A stretch of 64,000 bases of DNA, taken from NCBI GenBank assembly GCA_029265355.1, contig JAJUJL010000014.1:1-64000 (forward strand), read 5' to 3'. A program made the translations under genes and the position numbers. The stretch is from Chloroflexota bacterium. Lineage in GTDB: Bacteria; Chloroflexota; Anaerolineae; Anaerolineales; UBA4823. Every line of letters starts with the position of its first letter. The stretch's first letter is position 1. The notes under the pieces are model-generated. The model had not been told where the DNA came from, did not search any database, and saw only the letters and a list, made by a program, of their open reading frames with translations. This document shows, piece by piece, positions 27,175 to 35,882 of the stretch.

Positions 27175-27731
27175 AAACGATAAGTGAACCAACTGGAGGC
27201 GCGCAGCCCGCGCTCGGTGCCGTCCACACGCTGCTCGAGCTGCAAGGCGTCGTCCAGCAGGTCGAGGTCTGCCGGGGTTAATCCACTGCCTTCCGCTCCA
27301 GGTTCTTTGAAAAAAGCATACAGCAGGAATACCCCGCCTGGCGCCAGGTGTCGCTTCAGATTCGTCACGTAGCGCTGTTTGCCAGCCTGGTCCAGGGTGT
27401 GAAAGCAGCCGATATCCAGCACCAGATCGAAGGGTCCGTGCACGTCTTCCAGGCGGGTGACGTCTGCGGCGCGGAAGTCCACTTGCACGCCGGCGCGGCG
27501 AGCCTTGGCGCGCGCCGATTGGATTGCTGGCAGGGCGAAATCCACCGCGGTCACCTGCCAGCCGTGCTTTGCCAGGGTGATGGCATTGGTGCCGGTGCCG
27601 CAGCCCAGGTCGAGCGCTTTACCGGGTGGGTGGTTGGCGATGTGCGCCAGCAGCTCTGGCGGCGAGACGCCGGTATCCCAGGGCGGCTTGCGAAGCAGAT
27701 ACCAGAGTGAGAAGAAGATACTGCGCAGCAT
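27171..27731 (-). CDS. class I SAM-dependent methyltransferase
   Basis: A 186-residue Rossmann-fold methyltransferase. Motif I is ALDLGCGTGTNAI, the acidic residue after strand 2 is in VTAVDFA, and the motif II/III region is DFRAADVTRLEDV..FDLVLDIGCFHTL. The substrate is unknown; it resembles TehB/thiopurine-type small-molecule methyltransferases. The ATG at 27731 is chosen because it starts the conserved region; a longer frame to 27830 is possible. It is first in an apparent minus-strand operon with the phosphatase-fold enzyme. Confidence 0.83.
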   Translation of the reverse strand: MLRSIFFSLWYLLRKPPWDTGVSPPELLAHIANHPPGKALDLGCGTGTNAITLAKHGWQVTAVDFALPAIQSARAKARRAGVQVDFRAADVTRLEDVHGPFDLVLDIGCFHTLDQAGKQRYVTNLKRHLAPGGVFLLYAFFKEPGAEGSGLTPADLDLLDDALQLEQRVDGTERGLRASSWFTYRL

Positions 27732-27843
27732 CACGATCAATCTTGGGGCTATTTTACTTGACCTGAGCGATTGTTCGCGAACGAGATTTCCAGGCTTAAT
27801 CACCTGAGGTTCAGACCATAGTTCGGACAATTAGAATAGGGCT

Positions 27844-27921
27844 GTCATCGCGAGCGACAGCGAAGCGATCTCCACGATCCTTCAGGGGATTGCCACGCCC
27901 CTGCGGGGCTCGCTATGACCC
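27844..27921 (+). repeat. 78-bp dispersed repeat, copy B
   Basis: It begins GTCATCGCGAGCGACAGCG and ends CTCGCTATGACCC, matching the reverse complement of 7983-8060. It lies in the 357-bp gap between divergent genes; the only other element there is the promoter at 27960. Confidence 0.7.
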
Positions 27922-27959
27922 GTGAAATGGATGTTGTCCGAAGGTCAGTTAATCACACT

Positions 27960-27988
27960 TTGACAAGTTCGCCAAGATACCTTAAAAT
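27960..27988 (+). promoter_or_regulatory. promoter of the EF-G-like gene
   Basis: TTGACA (27960-27965) and TAAAAT (27983-27988) are separated by 17 bp. A roughly 95-nt leader runs to the ATG at 28089, with AAGGAAGGG near the start. Confidence 0.8.
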
Positions 27989-28088
27989 CGATACTCGGCT
28001 TAATATTCATCTGGCTTACACAGTTGGTGGGAAGCCCACATCCCTCGAACTATGTAACGACGATTTCATCAAGGAAGGGTCCCTGTAA

Positions 28089-30161
28089 ATGAAAGAATAT
28101 ACCACCGAGAACATTCGCAATATCGCGATGGCTTCTCACAGCAGTTCGGGCAAAACCATGCTGGCCGAAGCCTTCTTGCACTTCACCGGCGCCACCACGC
28201 GCCTGGGCAGGGTGGAAGATGGCACAACGGTGTCCGATTTCGAAGAGGAAGAAATCCGCCGCAAAATTTCGCTCTCAACCTCGGTCATTCCAGTCGAGTA
28301 CAAAGACGTCAAAATAAATTTCCTGGATACGCCCGGCTACACCGACTTTGTGGGCGAGATGATTTCCGCCCTGCGTGTGGCAGACGGGGCGCTTATCCTG
28401 ATCGACTCGGTGGCGGGCGCCGAAGTGGGCACCGAGATCGCCATGAATTACTGCGACCAGTTTCACCTGCCGCGCTTCGTCATCATCAACAAGATGAACC
28501 GTGAAAACGCCAACTTCCGCAAAGCGCTCGAGTCGGTGCAGGAGGTATCTGAGGTGCGCCTGATCCCTGTGCAGCTTCCCCTGGGCGAGAAGCTGGACTT
28601 CAAGGGCGTCATCGACCTGTTGACCCTGAAGGCTTACCCCGGCGACGGCAGCACTGCCAAAGACATCCCCGCGGAATACATGGATGAGGTCGAGTCCGCC
28701 CGCATGGAGTTGATCGAAGCTGCCGCCGAAGGCGAAGATACCCTGCTGGAGAAATACCTGGAGGGCGAGGAGCTGACCGCCGAGGAGATCATGCGCGGTT
28801 TGAAGGCGGCCGTGTTAGCGCGCGCATTCGCCCCCGTCTTTGTGGCAGCCGGCTCGGCTGAGATTGGGCTGGCGTCCCTGCTGGACGCGATCATCAACCT
28901 GATGCCCTCGCCGGCTGAAGCCGCTCCCGCGCAGGCGCAGGGCAAAGATGGCATCGAAGAGCTCAGCCCGCGTGATAACGGTCCTCTGGCAGCCTATGTC
29001 TGGAAAACCACCGCCGATCCCTTCGTGGGCAAGATCACCTATTTCCGCGTCTATTCCGGTATGATCACATCCGACTCGCGTGTCTGGAACCAGACCAAAG
29101 GCGCCGAAGAGCGCCTGGGCACTGTCCACCTGCTGCGCGGCAAGGAGCAGATCAGCATCAAGACCGTGCACGCCGGCGATATTGCCTCCGTTCCCAAGCT
29201 CAGCCTGACCAGCACCGGCGACACCCTGTGCGATCGCGCCCACCCTCTGACCCTTCCTGTTCCGACGTACCCGCACGCCCTGTACCAGGTGGCTGTGTCG
29301 CCCAAGACCCAGGCCGACTCGGCAAAAATTTCTCCCACGCTGACTCGCCTGGCCGAGGAAGATATGACCCTCACCTGGCACCAGGAACCATCCACCAACC
29401 AGACTATCCTGCAAGGCATGGGCGACCAGCACATCGATGTCGCTATCCGCAAAGCGGAAGCCAAGTTCCAGACCTCCCTGGTTGCCGAGCTGCCGCGCGT
29501 GCCCTATCTGGAGACGATCACCAAACCAGGCCAGGCGATGTACCGTCACAAGAAGCAGACCGGCGGCGCAGGGCAGTTTGGCGAAGTGCACATGCGCATC
29601 GAGCCGTATAAAGAAGACGATTACGCCTTCTCGAACGACGTCTTCGGCGGCGCCATTTCCAGCAGCTATATGCCCGCCATCGAAAAGGGCATCAAATCGG
29701 TGATGAAGGAAGGCGCTGTGGCGGGTTTCCCGATCAAGAACGTCAAGGTCTCGGTCTATGACGGCAAGGAACACCCGGTCGACTCAAAGCCAGTCGCTTT
29801 CGAAATCGCCGGGCGAGAAGCCTTCAAGCTGGCGGTCAAAGACGCTGGACCGGTGCTGCTCGAGCCGATCATGTCGGTGCGCATCGTGGTGCCAGAAGCC
29901 AACATGGGCGACGTGCTGGGCGACCTGAACACTCGCCGGGCGCGCGTGCAGGGTATGGATACCGAAAAAGGACGCTCGATCATCACCGCCACCGTGCCGC
30001 TGGCTGAAATGCAGCGCTACACCACCGACCTGCGCTCGATTACGGGCGGTCGCGGTGTGTTCACCATGGAGTTCTCGAGCTACGAGGTGGTTCCGGCGCA
30101 CCTGGCGCAGGAGATCATTGCTGCCCGCCAGAAAGAGCTGGCAGCCGCCAAGGAAGAATAA
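28089..30161 (+). CDS. elongation factor G-like GTPase (FusA2 type)
   Basis: A 690-residue protein with the five-domain length of EF-G, but its G motifs depart from canonical EF-G. The P-loop is SHSSSGKT (16-23), not HIDAGKT. The switch I RGITIT region reads RKISLS with Ser61. The G3 motif is DTPGY (Tyr84 where EF-G has the catalytic His). The G4 motif is NKMN (134-137) instead of NKxD. DTPGY occurs in FusA2/EF-G2 proteins, some of which lack ribosome-stimulated GTPase activity. A translation-stress or ribosome-binding role is inferred. It has its own promoter and a strong downstream terminator. Confidence 0.88.
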   Translation: MKEYTTENIRNIAMASHSSSGKTMLAEAFLHFTGATTRLGRVEDGTTVSDFEEEEIRRKISLSTSVIPVEYKDVKINFLDTPGYTDFVGEMISALRVADGALILIDSVAGAEVGTEIAMNYCDQFHLPRFVIINKMNRENANFRKALESVQEVSEVRLIPVQLPLGEKLDFKGVIDLLTLKAYPGDGSTAKDIPAEYMDEVESARMELIEAAAEGEDTLLEKYLEGEELTAEEIMRGLKAAVLARAFAPVFVAAGSAEIGLASLLDAIINLMPSPAEAAPAQAQGKDGIEELSPRDNGPLAAYVWKTTADPFVGKITYFRVYSGMITSDSRVWNQTKGAEERLGTVHLLRGKEQISIKTVHAGDIASVPKLSLTSTGDTLCDRAHPLTLPVPTYPHALYQVAVSPKTQADSAKISPTLTRLAEEDMTLTWHQEPSTNQTILQGMGDQHIDVAIRKAEAKFQTSLVAELPRVPYLETITKPGQAMYRHKKQTGGAGQFGEVHMRIEPYKEDDYAFSNDVFGGAISSSYMPAIEKGIKSVMKEGAVAGFPIKNVKVSVYDGKEHPVDSKPVAFEIAGREAFKLAVKDAGPVLLEPIMSVRIVVPEANMGDVLGDLNTRRARVQGMDTEKGRSIITATVPLAEMQRYTTDLRSITGGRGVFTMEFSSYEVVPAHLAQEIIAARQKELAAAKEE

Positions 30162-30188
30162 TTCGCCGTCCCTGGCGCGAGCCAGGGC

Positions 30189-30231
30189 AGGCTGTTGCCT
30201 GGAATTTCCAGGCAACAGCCTGCTTTTTTTA
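30189..30231 (+). terminator. Rho-independent terminator of the EF-G-like gene
   Basis: A long stem, CAGGCTGTTGCCTGG../..CCAGGCAACAGCCTG, is followed by seven or eight T. Confidence 0.92.
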
Positions 30232-31230
30232 TGCCTCTGCGGCTTCTCCCGCGGATGCCAGGCCCAGGCGCACGAAGAGGGCGGGCGCCAGGCCGGTCAC
30301 CCAAAGGCCGACCAGCGCGTAGCGGATGTAGCGCAAACCATAGCTGAGCAGGTCGTCCTGGCGGGGAAAGATCTTTCCCAGGCCGTACCACAGCGCGAAC
30401 ACGCCAATCACGCCCACCAGGTAGCGCAAGGCGCGCTGCAGCAGCGGCCCGGAGGTGGAGAAACCGCGCCGGGACTGGATCCAGATGGCTCCGGCTGCCA
30501 GGCCGAAGAAGGCGCCGGCGTTGGCAATCAGCCCATCCAAAGCGTAAGGGTTGATCGCCTCACCAGGCGACGCCAGCGAGGCATTCTTCAGCCATTGAAG
30601 CGGCATCTCCCAGCCTGCCAGGCTGAGGCGCGCCAGCGAGCCCAGGATGATCATGACCATCGAAGCCACCAGGGCTGCCAGGGCGCGGTCGCCGGGGGTG
30701 CGCGCTGCCAGCCAGCGCGCCAGCGGCGCTTCCAGCCGCAGCAGGAGCAGCAAGAGAAGCAAGCCCACGCTCCAGCCGGTGATCACGTCTGCCGGGTAAT
30801 GCACCGCCAGGTACATGCGCGAGACGCCGATCAGCAAGATGATGAGCGCCGCGGCGATCCAGGCCCAAGAGCGTTTGACGCCCTGCGCCAGCACGCTCCA
30901 CACCACCACCGCGTTCTGGGAGTGCCCGGAGGGTACGCCAAAGGAGGTTTCGATCACCAACGCCTTCACTTCGCTGCTCACCCAGAAGGGGCGCGGCCCG
31001 TGCAGCAGCAGCTTGAAGGCGCTGTTCAAACCGGCGGAGACCATCAGGTACAATCCCATGCGCAGCCCAAGCGTGGCGCTGATGCACCAGTAGATCACCG
31101 GCGCGACCAGCAGGTAGAACTCTTCATTGCCCAGGAAGGTGATGGCGCGCATTGGCGCCGCCAACCAGTCCCCCAGGCTTTGCAAGGCGAGGATCCATTG
31201 AATACCGGGTTCAATCCAGTCGGATGGCAT
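30229..31230 (-). CDS. PAP2-family phosphatase
   Basis: A 333-residue integral membrane phosphatase. The three PAP2 motifs are KLLLHGPRPFW (KX6RP), PSGHSQ, and SRMYLAVHYPADV (SRX5HX3D). The active site would face outward between membrane helices. Relatives dephosphorylate lipid or undecaprenyl pyrophosphates; the exact substrate is unknown. The start overlaps the upstream MFS gene by 20 bp, placing it last in a four-gene minus-strand operon (M24 peptidase, esterase, MFS, PAP2). Confidence 0.9.
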   Translation of the reverse strand: MPSDWIEPGIQWILALQSLGDWLAAPMRAITFLGNEEFYLLVAPVIYWCISATLGLRMGLYLMVSAGLNSAFKLLLHGPRPFWVSSEVKALVIETSFGVPSGHSQNAVVVWSVLAQGVKRSWAWIAAALIILLIGVSRMYLAVHYPADVITGWSVGLLLLLLLLRLEAPLARWLAARTPGDRALAALVASMVMIILGSLARLSLAGWEMPLQWLKNASLASPGEAINPYALDGLIANAGAFFGLAAGAIWIQSRRGFSTSGPLLQRALRYLVGVIGVFALWYGLGKIFPRQDDLLSYGLRYIRYALVGLWVTGLAPALFVRLGLASAGEAAEA

Positions 31231-32383
31231 TGGAAACCTCCTCAGGGTGGGCGCTCGCCCGTGGCGAGCGGTTGGAAAGGTGGAAGAAGAGCGCGGAGAT
31301 AAAGACCGATGCGGCGATCAGGATGAGCGCGGTGCGGAAGATCGAGGCGGGTTGGATTGCGTATAGGTATCCGGCCAGCACCGGCGCAACCACTGTTGCC
31401 AGGCCGCTGGCTGTTTCGGAGAGGCCGAAAGAGAGCCCCATGCGCGCCGAGGGCACCAGCCGGCGGATTTGAGCGGCTGCCAGCACGCGCACCGAGCGGT
31501 AGCCGCCCAGCAGCAGCATGCCGGCGCCCAATCCGAGGAGGCCGCTGCTGCGCCACACCAGCAGGGCATACAGGCCCACGCAGACCTGCCCCAGCAGGTA
31601 GCCGAGCCGCCCGTCCAATTGTCCGAGTGTCAGGTTGAGCAGCACGACACCGATGCTGCTCAGCGCGTACAGGTTGCCGATTTGAGCGGCGCCGAGGCCA
31701 ATTTGATTTTGCAGGTAATTGGGCGTCAGCGGCTGCGGCAGGTACAAGGCGAGAACGACCAGCGTGTTGATGCCCAGGAATGCCAGGTAGGGCAGGTAGC
31801 GGCGCGAAGAACCGGTCGCGCTCACTGCGCTGGCTCGTTCCACCGGCTGCGGGCGGATAAACAGGATAAAGGCGGTGGAAAGCACGAAAATCGAGCCTGC
31901 CAGCATGAAGATGGATTTGAAGCCGGCGCTTTCACCGATCGCGCCGCCAATCACCGGGCCGATAACCATCCCCAGGCTGTAGGAAGCGGAGACGAAGGTC
32001 AGCGCCCGTTCGGGGCGTATGCCACGGCTGGCGGCTGCCACGTAGCTGTTCATCGGCGCAACCACGAACATGGTCAAGCCGTACAGCCACATACCTGCGA
32101 TGAAAGCGGGCAAGCTATTCGCCAGCGCCATGATCCAGGCTGCCAGCAACCCCAAAAGCCAGGCGGCCCACATCACCTGCCTTCGCCCGATGCGGTCTGC
32201 CAGGTAGCCAGCGGGGATATGCGCCAGCATGTTGGCAAAGCCGTATGCGCCCAGGATCATGCCGATGCGCACCGGGTCGGCGCCAAGCTGCTGCAGGTAA
32301 AGCGGCTGAAAGTAGAAAAATGTGCTCTCACCCAACCCCCAGGTGAACAGCGAAAGCCCAATGAAGATCAGGTCGCGATTCAT
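31211..32383 (-). CDS. MFS transporter
   Basis: A 390-residue major facilitator with about twelve helices. The loop 2-3 signature is GYLADRIGRRQVM, and the related region in the second half is LDGRLGYLLG. The start at 32383 overlaps the esterase stop by four bases (ATGA); a longer upstream frame to 32485 would run into the esterase gene. The substrate is unknown. It is third in the M24-esterase-MFS-PAP2 operon. Confidence 0.88.
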   Translation of the reverse strand: MNRDLIFIGLSLFTWGLGESTFFYFQPLYLQQLGADPVRIGMILGAYGFANMLAHIPAGYLADRIGRRQVMWAAWLLGLLAAWIMALANSLPAFIAGMWLYGLTMFVVAPMNSYVAAASRGIRPERALTFVSASYSLGMVIGPVIGGAIGESAGFKSIFMLAGSIFVLSTAFILFIRPQPVERASAVSATGSSRRYLPYLAFLGINTLVVLALYLPQPLTPNYLQNQIGLGAAQIGNLYALSSIGVVLLNLTLGQLDGRLGYLLGQVCVGLYALLVWRSSGLLGLGAGMLLLGGYRSVRVLAAAQIRRLVPSARMGLSFGLSETASGLATVVAPVLAGYLYAIQPASIFRTALILIAASVFISALFFHLSNRSPRASAHPEEVSNAIRLD

Positions 32384-33135
32384 GCGTGCGGCTCTGCCTT
32401 GCTGCGAATGAATTGGCTGATGGCGTCGAAGAGATATTCTCTCTCTGGTTCGCGGGTGACCACGTGCCCGGAATTTTCCAGCCAAAGCATGAATTTCTCG
32501 TGGCTTCCGAGGGCCTGGTACAGTCTTGGCATATTTTCCGGCTCAACCGAGCGATCCAGGCAGGAGTGCACCAACAGCGCTGGCGCCTGGATTTGTGGCA
32601 GCTCGGCGCGCATCACATCCAGTAAATCGCGCAACTGCAGGATGCCGGCGGTGGGGTAGGCCGGGTATTCGACGTGATCCAGCGCTGCCTGGGGATTGTG
32701 CCAATCCGGTGATCCTTTGGGCACGCTCGGCACGAACCAGCGCAACACTGGGAGAAAGCGCAGGCGCGGGTCAGGAGGCAGCGCGTAGGGTGTGGACATT
32801 GCCACCACACCGCTCACCGGAAATCGCGCCGCGAAGAGAAGGGCCAACGCCCCGCCCAGGGACAGCCCCAGCACGAAGACCCGGCTGCAGGTTCCCTTCA
32901 GCAGGTGCCAACCGTCTTCCAGGCTGGCGAGCCAGTCCTGCCAATGCGTGCGCTGCAGATCGCCGGGTTGGGTAGCATGCCCTGCCAGGCGTGGACCCAG
33001 CACGGTGAAGCCTTCACCCGCCAGGTATTCCCCCAGCCAACGCATCTCTTTGGGTGTGCCGGTGAAGCCGTGCACCAACAGGCAGCCCGTTTCACCGCCG
33101 GGAAAGAAAAACGGTTCGGCTGTTGGGATGATCAT
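32380..33135 (-). CDS. alpha/beta hydrolase (carboxylesterase/monoacylglycerol lipase-like)
   Basis: A 251-residue lipolytic-type hydrolase with GCLLVHGFTGTPKEM at the oxyanion site, the nucleophile elbow GLSLGG, and an acid/His pair in VHSCLDRSVEPENM and NSGHVVTREPER. The cap and length resemble Est30-like carboxylesterases and bacterial monoacylglycerol lipases. Its stop overlaps the MFS start, and it begins 4 bp after the M24 peptidase stop, so translation of the operon is tightly linked. Confidence 0.88.
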   Translation of the reverse strand: MIIPTAEPFFFPGGETGCLLVHGFTGTPKEMRWLGEYLAGEGFTVLGPRLAGHATQPGDLQRTHWQDWLASLEDGWHLLKGTCSRVFVLGLSLGGALALLFAARFPVSGVVAMSTPYALPPDPRLRFLPVLRWFVPSVPKGSPDWHNPQAALDHVEYPAYPTAGILQLRDLLDVMRAELPQIQAPALLVHSCLDRSVEPENMPRLYQALGSHEKFMLWLENSGHVVTREPEREYLFDAISQFIRSKAEPHA

Positions 33136-33139
33136 TCCG

Positions 33140-34261
33140 CTACCCGACCACGCGCAACTGGCGCGGCAGGTCGCTGAGCGACTCTGCGCCGCTATCGGTG
33201 ATCAGCACATTGTCTTCGATGCGCACCCCATTGCGGTCGGGCAGGTAAATGCCCGGCTCCACGGTGAAGGTCATGCCGGGCGCCAGCGGAAGCTGGTTAT
33301 CGGCGCGGATATAGGGCTCCTCATGGCTTTCCATGCCCAGCCCGTGACCGGTGCGGTGGGTGAAATACTTGCCGTAGCCGCTGTGCTCGATCACTTGGCG
33401 AGCAGCGTGATCGATGCTGCTGGCGAGCACCGCTGGCCCAGCAGCGCGCCTTCCGGCGGCGTTGGCTTCCAGGACGATGGCGGCGATGCGCTCCATTTCT
33501 GGGTCAACTTTGCCGACGGCGAAGGTGCGGGTGAGATCGGAGAAATAGCCGTTATAGGCCGCGCCCCAATCGATCACCAGCAGATCGCCCTCCTGCAGGC
33601 GGCGCTCGGTGGGCGTGGCGTGGGGGTTAGCGCTGTTGGGGCCGGCGGCGACGATGGGCGCGAAGGGCAAAGTGGGGTCGGAGCCGCGGCGCAGCACCTG
33701 CAAGGTCAGTTCAGAAGCGATCTCGCGCTCGCTGGCGCCGATCTTGATCGCCGGCAGCGTGGCTTCCAGGGCTTCCTGGGCGATCTGGACGGCTTTGCGC
33801 ATATATTCGATCTCGCTGGCGTCCTTGCGCACGCGCAGGTCGGCCACAACGCTGGCCGCCGCCTGGAAAGTGCAGCCCGGGGCAGCCGCAACCAGCAGCT
33901 CATACTCCAGCATGCGCATGGCGCGCGGTTCGTAGCCCACGCGGCGCCCGGAATGCAGGTCGGCTGCCAGGCAGGCTTGCTGGAAAACCGCCTGCCAGGT
34001 GGCTGGATCCTCGCCGTAAGTAAAAACCTGCGCTGCGAAGGGCAGGTGGCGGGCTTTGGCGGCTTCCAACTCAGGGACTACCAGCACCGGCGGCATGTGC
34101 GGCACGAACAGCGCCAGCACCGGACGCTCGCTGAGGTGGAATTGCAACCCGGTCAGGTAGGTCAGGCTTTGTCCCGGATTGAGCGCCAGGGCGTGCAAGC
34201 CCGAGGTTTGCATGCCAAGCGCCAGGCGTGACATGCGCAGCGAGAAATTTGTGTCGGACAT
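33140..34261 (-). CDS. M24-family Xaa-Pro aminopeptidase-like protein
   Basis: A 373-residue 'pita-bread' metallopeptidase. The N-terminal creatinase-like domain is followed by the catalytic domain, with metal ligands in VIDWGAAYNGYFSDLTRTF (two Asp), HRTGHGLGMESHEEP (His), FTVEPGIYLP (Glu) and GVRIEDNVLIT (Glu). The full ligand set suggests an active Xaa-Pro dipeptidase or aminopeptidase. It heads a four-gene operon whose 5' region adjoins the left end of the mobile island. Confidence 0.92.
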   Translation of the reverse strand: MSDTNFSLRMSRLALGMQTSGLHALALNPGQSLTYLTGLQFHLSERPVLALFVPHMPPVLVVPELEAAKARHLPFAAQVFTYGEDPATWQAVFQQACLAADLHSGRRVGYEPRAMRMLEYELLVAAAPGCTFQAAASVVADLRVRKDASEIEYMRKAVQIAQEALEATLPAIKIGASEREIASELTLQVLRRGSDPTLPFAPIVAAGPNSANPHATPTERRLQEGDLLVIDWGAAYNGYFSDLTRTFAVGKVDPEMERIAAIVLEANAAGRRAAGPAVLASSIDHAARQVIEHSGYGKYFTHRTGHGLGMESHEEPYIRADNQLPLAPGMTFTVEPGIYLPDRNGVRIEDNVLITDSGAESLSDLPRQLRVVG

Positions 34262-34378
34262 GATCTCGTTCTCCTATGAACTGGTTTGGCGAACCCCGCC
34301 GGTCTGCCTGATTATAGCGAAATATCCCGCTGCGCGCCAATTGAACCCTGCCGCGCGGACTGGAAGGGGTAAGGCTGT

Positions 34379-34399
34379 CTTCGGATCAGACGGTTGTGG
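34379..34399 (+). other. putative attL (21-bp direct repeat)
   Basis: The 21-bp sequence starting CTTCGGATCAGACGG is repeated exactly at 40778-40798 in the same orientation. It flanks the integrase-bearing segment, and the integrase gene ends 55 bp inside. Its sequence resembles the anticodon loop to T-arm part of a tRNA-Arg(TCG) gene, but no intact tRNA surrounds it. Confidence 0.75.
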
Positions 34400-34453
34400 G
34401 TGCGGCATTCATGCCGACGAATCTCGCCGGGGGCGCCATATCTGGCGGTGATC

Positions 34454-35719
34454 TCACCGCTTCACCCCCACATCTGGGGGCTTCGCCTGCTCTTCGAGCG
34501 GGCTTTCGTTTTTCGGGTGCAATTGGGTGCAAATCGCCCTCACCCCTACCCCCGGCCCCTTCCCCTCTCCCAACGCTGGGAGAGGGGAAGGGGTGAGGGC
34601 TATCGGTGTCACCAAATCATCCATCAACTGCGCCGCCTCGTCCTGCATCTCGTTGTACAGGTGACCGTAGATGTCCATGGTGATGCTGGGCTTGGAGTGC
34701 CCCAGAATCTTGGAGACAACGATCACCGGGATGCCGTGGTTGAGCATCAGCGATGCCGCCGTGTGGCGCAGATCGTGAAAGCGGATCTTCGGCAAACCAG
34801 CCTGCCCCAGCACACGGGAGAAGTCCAGTCGCAGATTGCTCGGGTCCAGCGGCGTGCCGCTCTTTGATGGAAAGATCAGGTCAAATTCCACCCAGCGCTC
34901 CCCGGCTGCTACCCGTTCTCCCTGTTGCCGCTCCAAATGCTCCCGCAAAGCCTGCAAAGCGCCCTCGCCCAGCTTGATCGTGCGCCGTCCGGAGCGCGTC
35001 TTCGGCTCCACGAAGCTCCAGCCGTGACCGGGCACATATTGCACCTGGCGGCGCACGGTTATCCTGCCACTCACCCAATGCAAGTCCGACCAGCGCAAGC
35101 CGAACAGCTCGTCCATGCGCATCCCGGTGGTGACTGCCAGGTGGTAGAGCGCCTCGTGGCGCGAGCCTTTGGCTGCCACCAGGAGCTGCGAGACCTGGGT
35201 CTCGTCCAGCACCATCATCTCAGCGTGCTTGTACTGGGGCAAAGCTGCCCCATCGGTCGGGTTGCGCAGGATCAAGCCATAGCGCACCGCTTTTTCCAGT
35301 GAGCGGTGCAGCACCGCGTGCACGATGCGCACCGTGCGCACACCGCTGCCGGACTTCAGCAGCGAGGCGTATAAGCGCTCGACGCGCTCCAGGCGCAGGT
35401 CTTTCAGGCGGGTATTTCCAATGTGGGGGAGGAGATGCTTCTCAACTGTCCGACGATATTGGTCATGGGTTTTCAAACGTAGTGAAGCCCGGTTATTTTC
35501 CAACCACACCTGGAGATACTCCCCCACCATCATCTTGCCGCCCGCATAGTTCAAGCCCTGCCCGGCCTGGTCGAGCATCTTGCGCAGCCAGGCCTGGCAC
35601 TCGGCTTTGCTGTCCGCCGTGAAACTGGCGCGGCTGCCCTCGATGCACACCTGGGCGCGCCGGCGCCCGTTGGGACGCTGGTACAGCGTGCCCTCGTTCT
35701 TACCTCGTCGTTTCGCCAT
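34454..35719 (-). CDS. site-specific tyrosine recombinase (phage-type integrase)
   Basis: A 421-residue integrase. An N-terminal arm-binding domain (GTLYQRPNGRRRAQV) and a SAM-like core-binding domain precede the catalytic domain. The active-site set is Arg201 (TTGMRMDELFGLRW), His315/Arg318 (FHDLRHTAAS), His341 (LGHSKPS) and Tyr351 (MDIYGH). The C-terminal 50 or so residues are encoded by a palindromic repeat (TPSPLPALGEGKGPGVGVR) and look like an added tail. The host boundary attL lies 55 bp past its stop. It should catalyse integration and excision of the island. Confidence 0.93.
   Translation of the reverse strand: MAKRRGKNEGTLYQRPNGRRRAQVCIEGSRASFTADSKAECQAWLRKMLDQAGQGLNYAGGKMMVGEYLQVWLENNRASLRLKTHDQYRRTVEKHLLPHIGNTRLKDLRLERVERLYASLLKSGSGVRTVRIVHAVLHRSLEKAVRYGLILRNPTDGAALPQYKHAEMMVLDETQVSQLLVAAKGSRHEALYHLAVTTGMRMDELFGLRWSDLHWVSGRITVRRQVQYVPGHGWSFVEPKTRSGRRTIKLGEGALQALREHLERQQGERVAAGERWVEFDLIFPSKSGTPLDPSNLRLDFSRVLGQAGLPKIRFHDLRHTAASLMLNHGIPVIVVSKILGHSKPSITMDIYGHLYNEMQDEAAQLMDDLVTPIALTPSPLPALGEGKGPGVGVRAICTQLHPKNESPLEEQAKPPDVGVKR
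34540..34602. repeat. CCCTCACCCC-type palindrome inside the integrase gene
   Basis: The segment CCCTCACCCC..CTCTCCCAACGCTGGGAGAG..GGGGTGAGGGC is a long inverted repeat of an intergenic type. It overlaps the integrase 3' end and encodes its unusual Pro/Gly-rich tail. Confidence 0.6.
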
Positions 35720-35882
35720 GTGATTTCCTTCCTTTCCAGGAAGCGGCGAACCGACGAGTCCAATCCAGATTTTCCTGTTCAGTTGTTAAGGTGCTCTGTC
35801 CTAGGCGCATTGTAACACCGAACCATTAAGATAGCAAATCTGTTCTAGTAAATAGCGTCCACCGGTTAGGTAATTTTGGCGA
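35720..35882. other. intergenic between integrase and excisionase
   Basis: No gene is visible. A GGAAGGAAATC ribosome site for the integrase lies next to its ATG at 35719. The interval turns AT-rich towards the excisionase. Confidence 0.5.
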
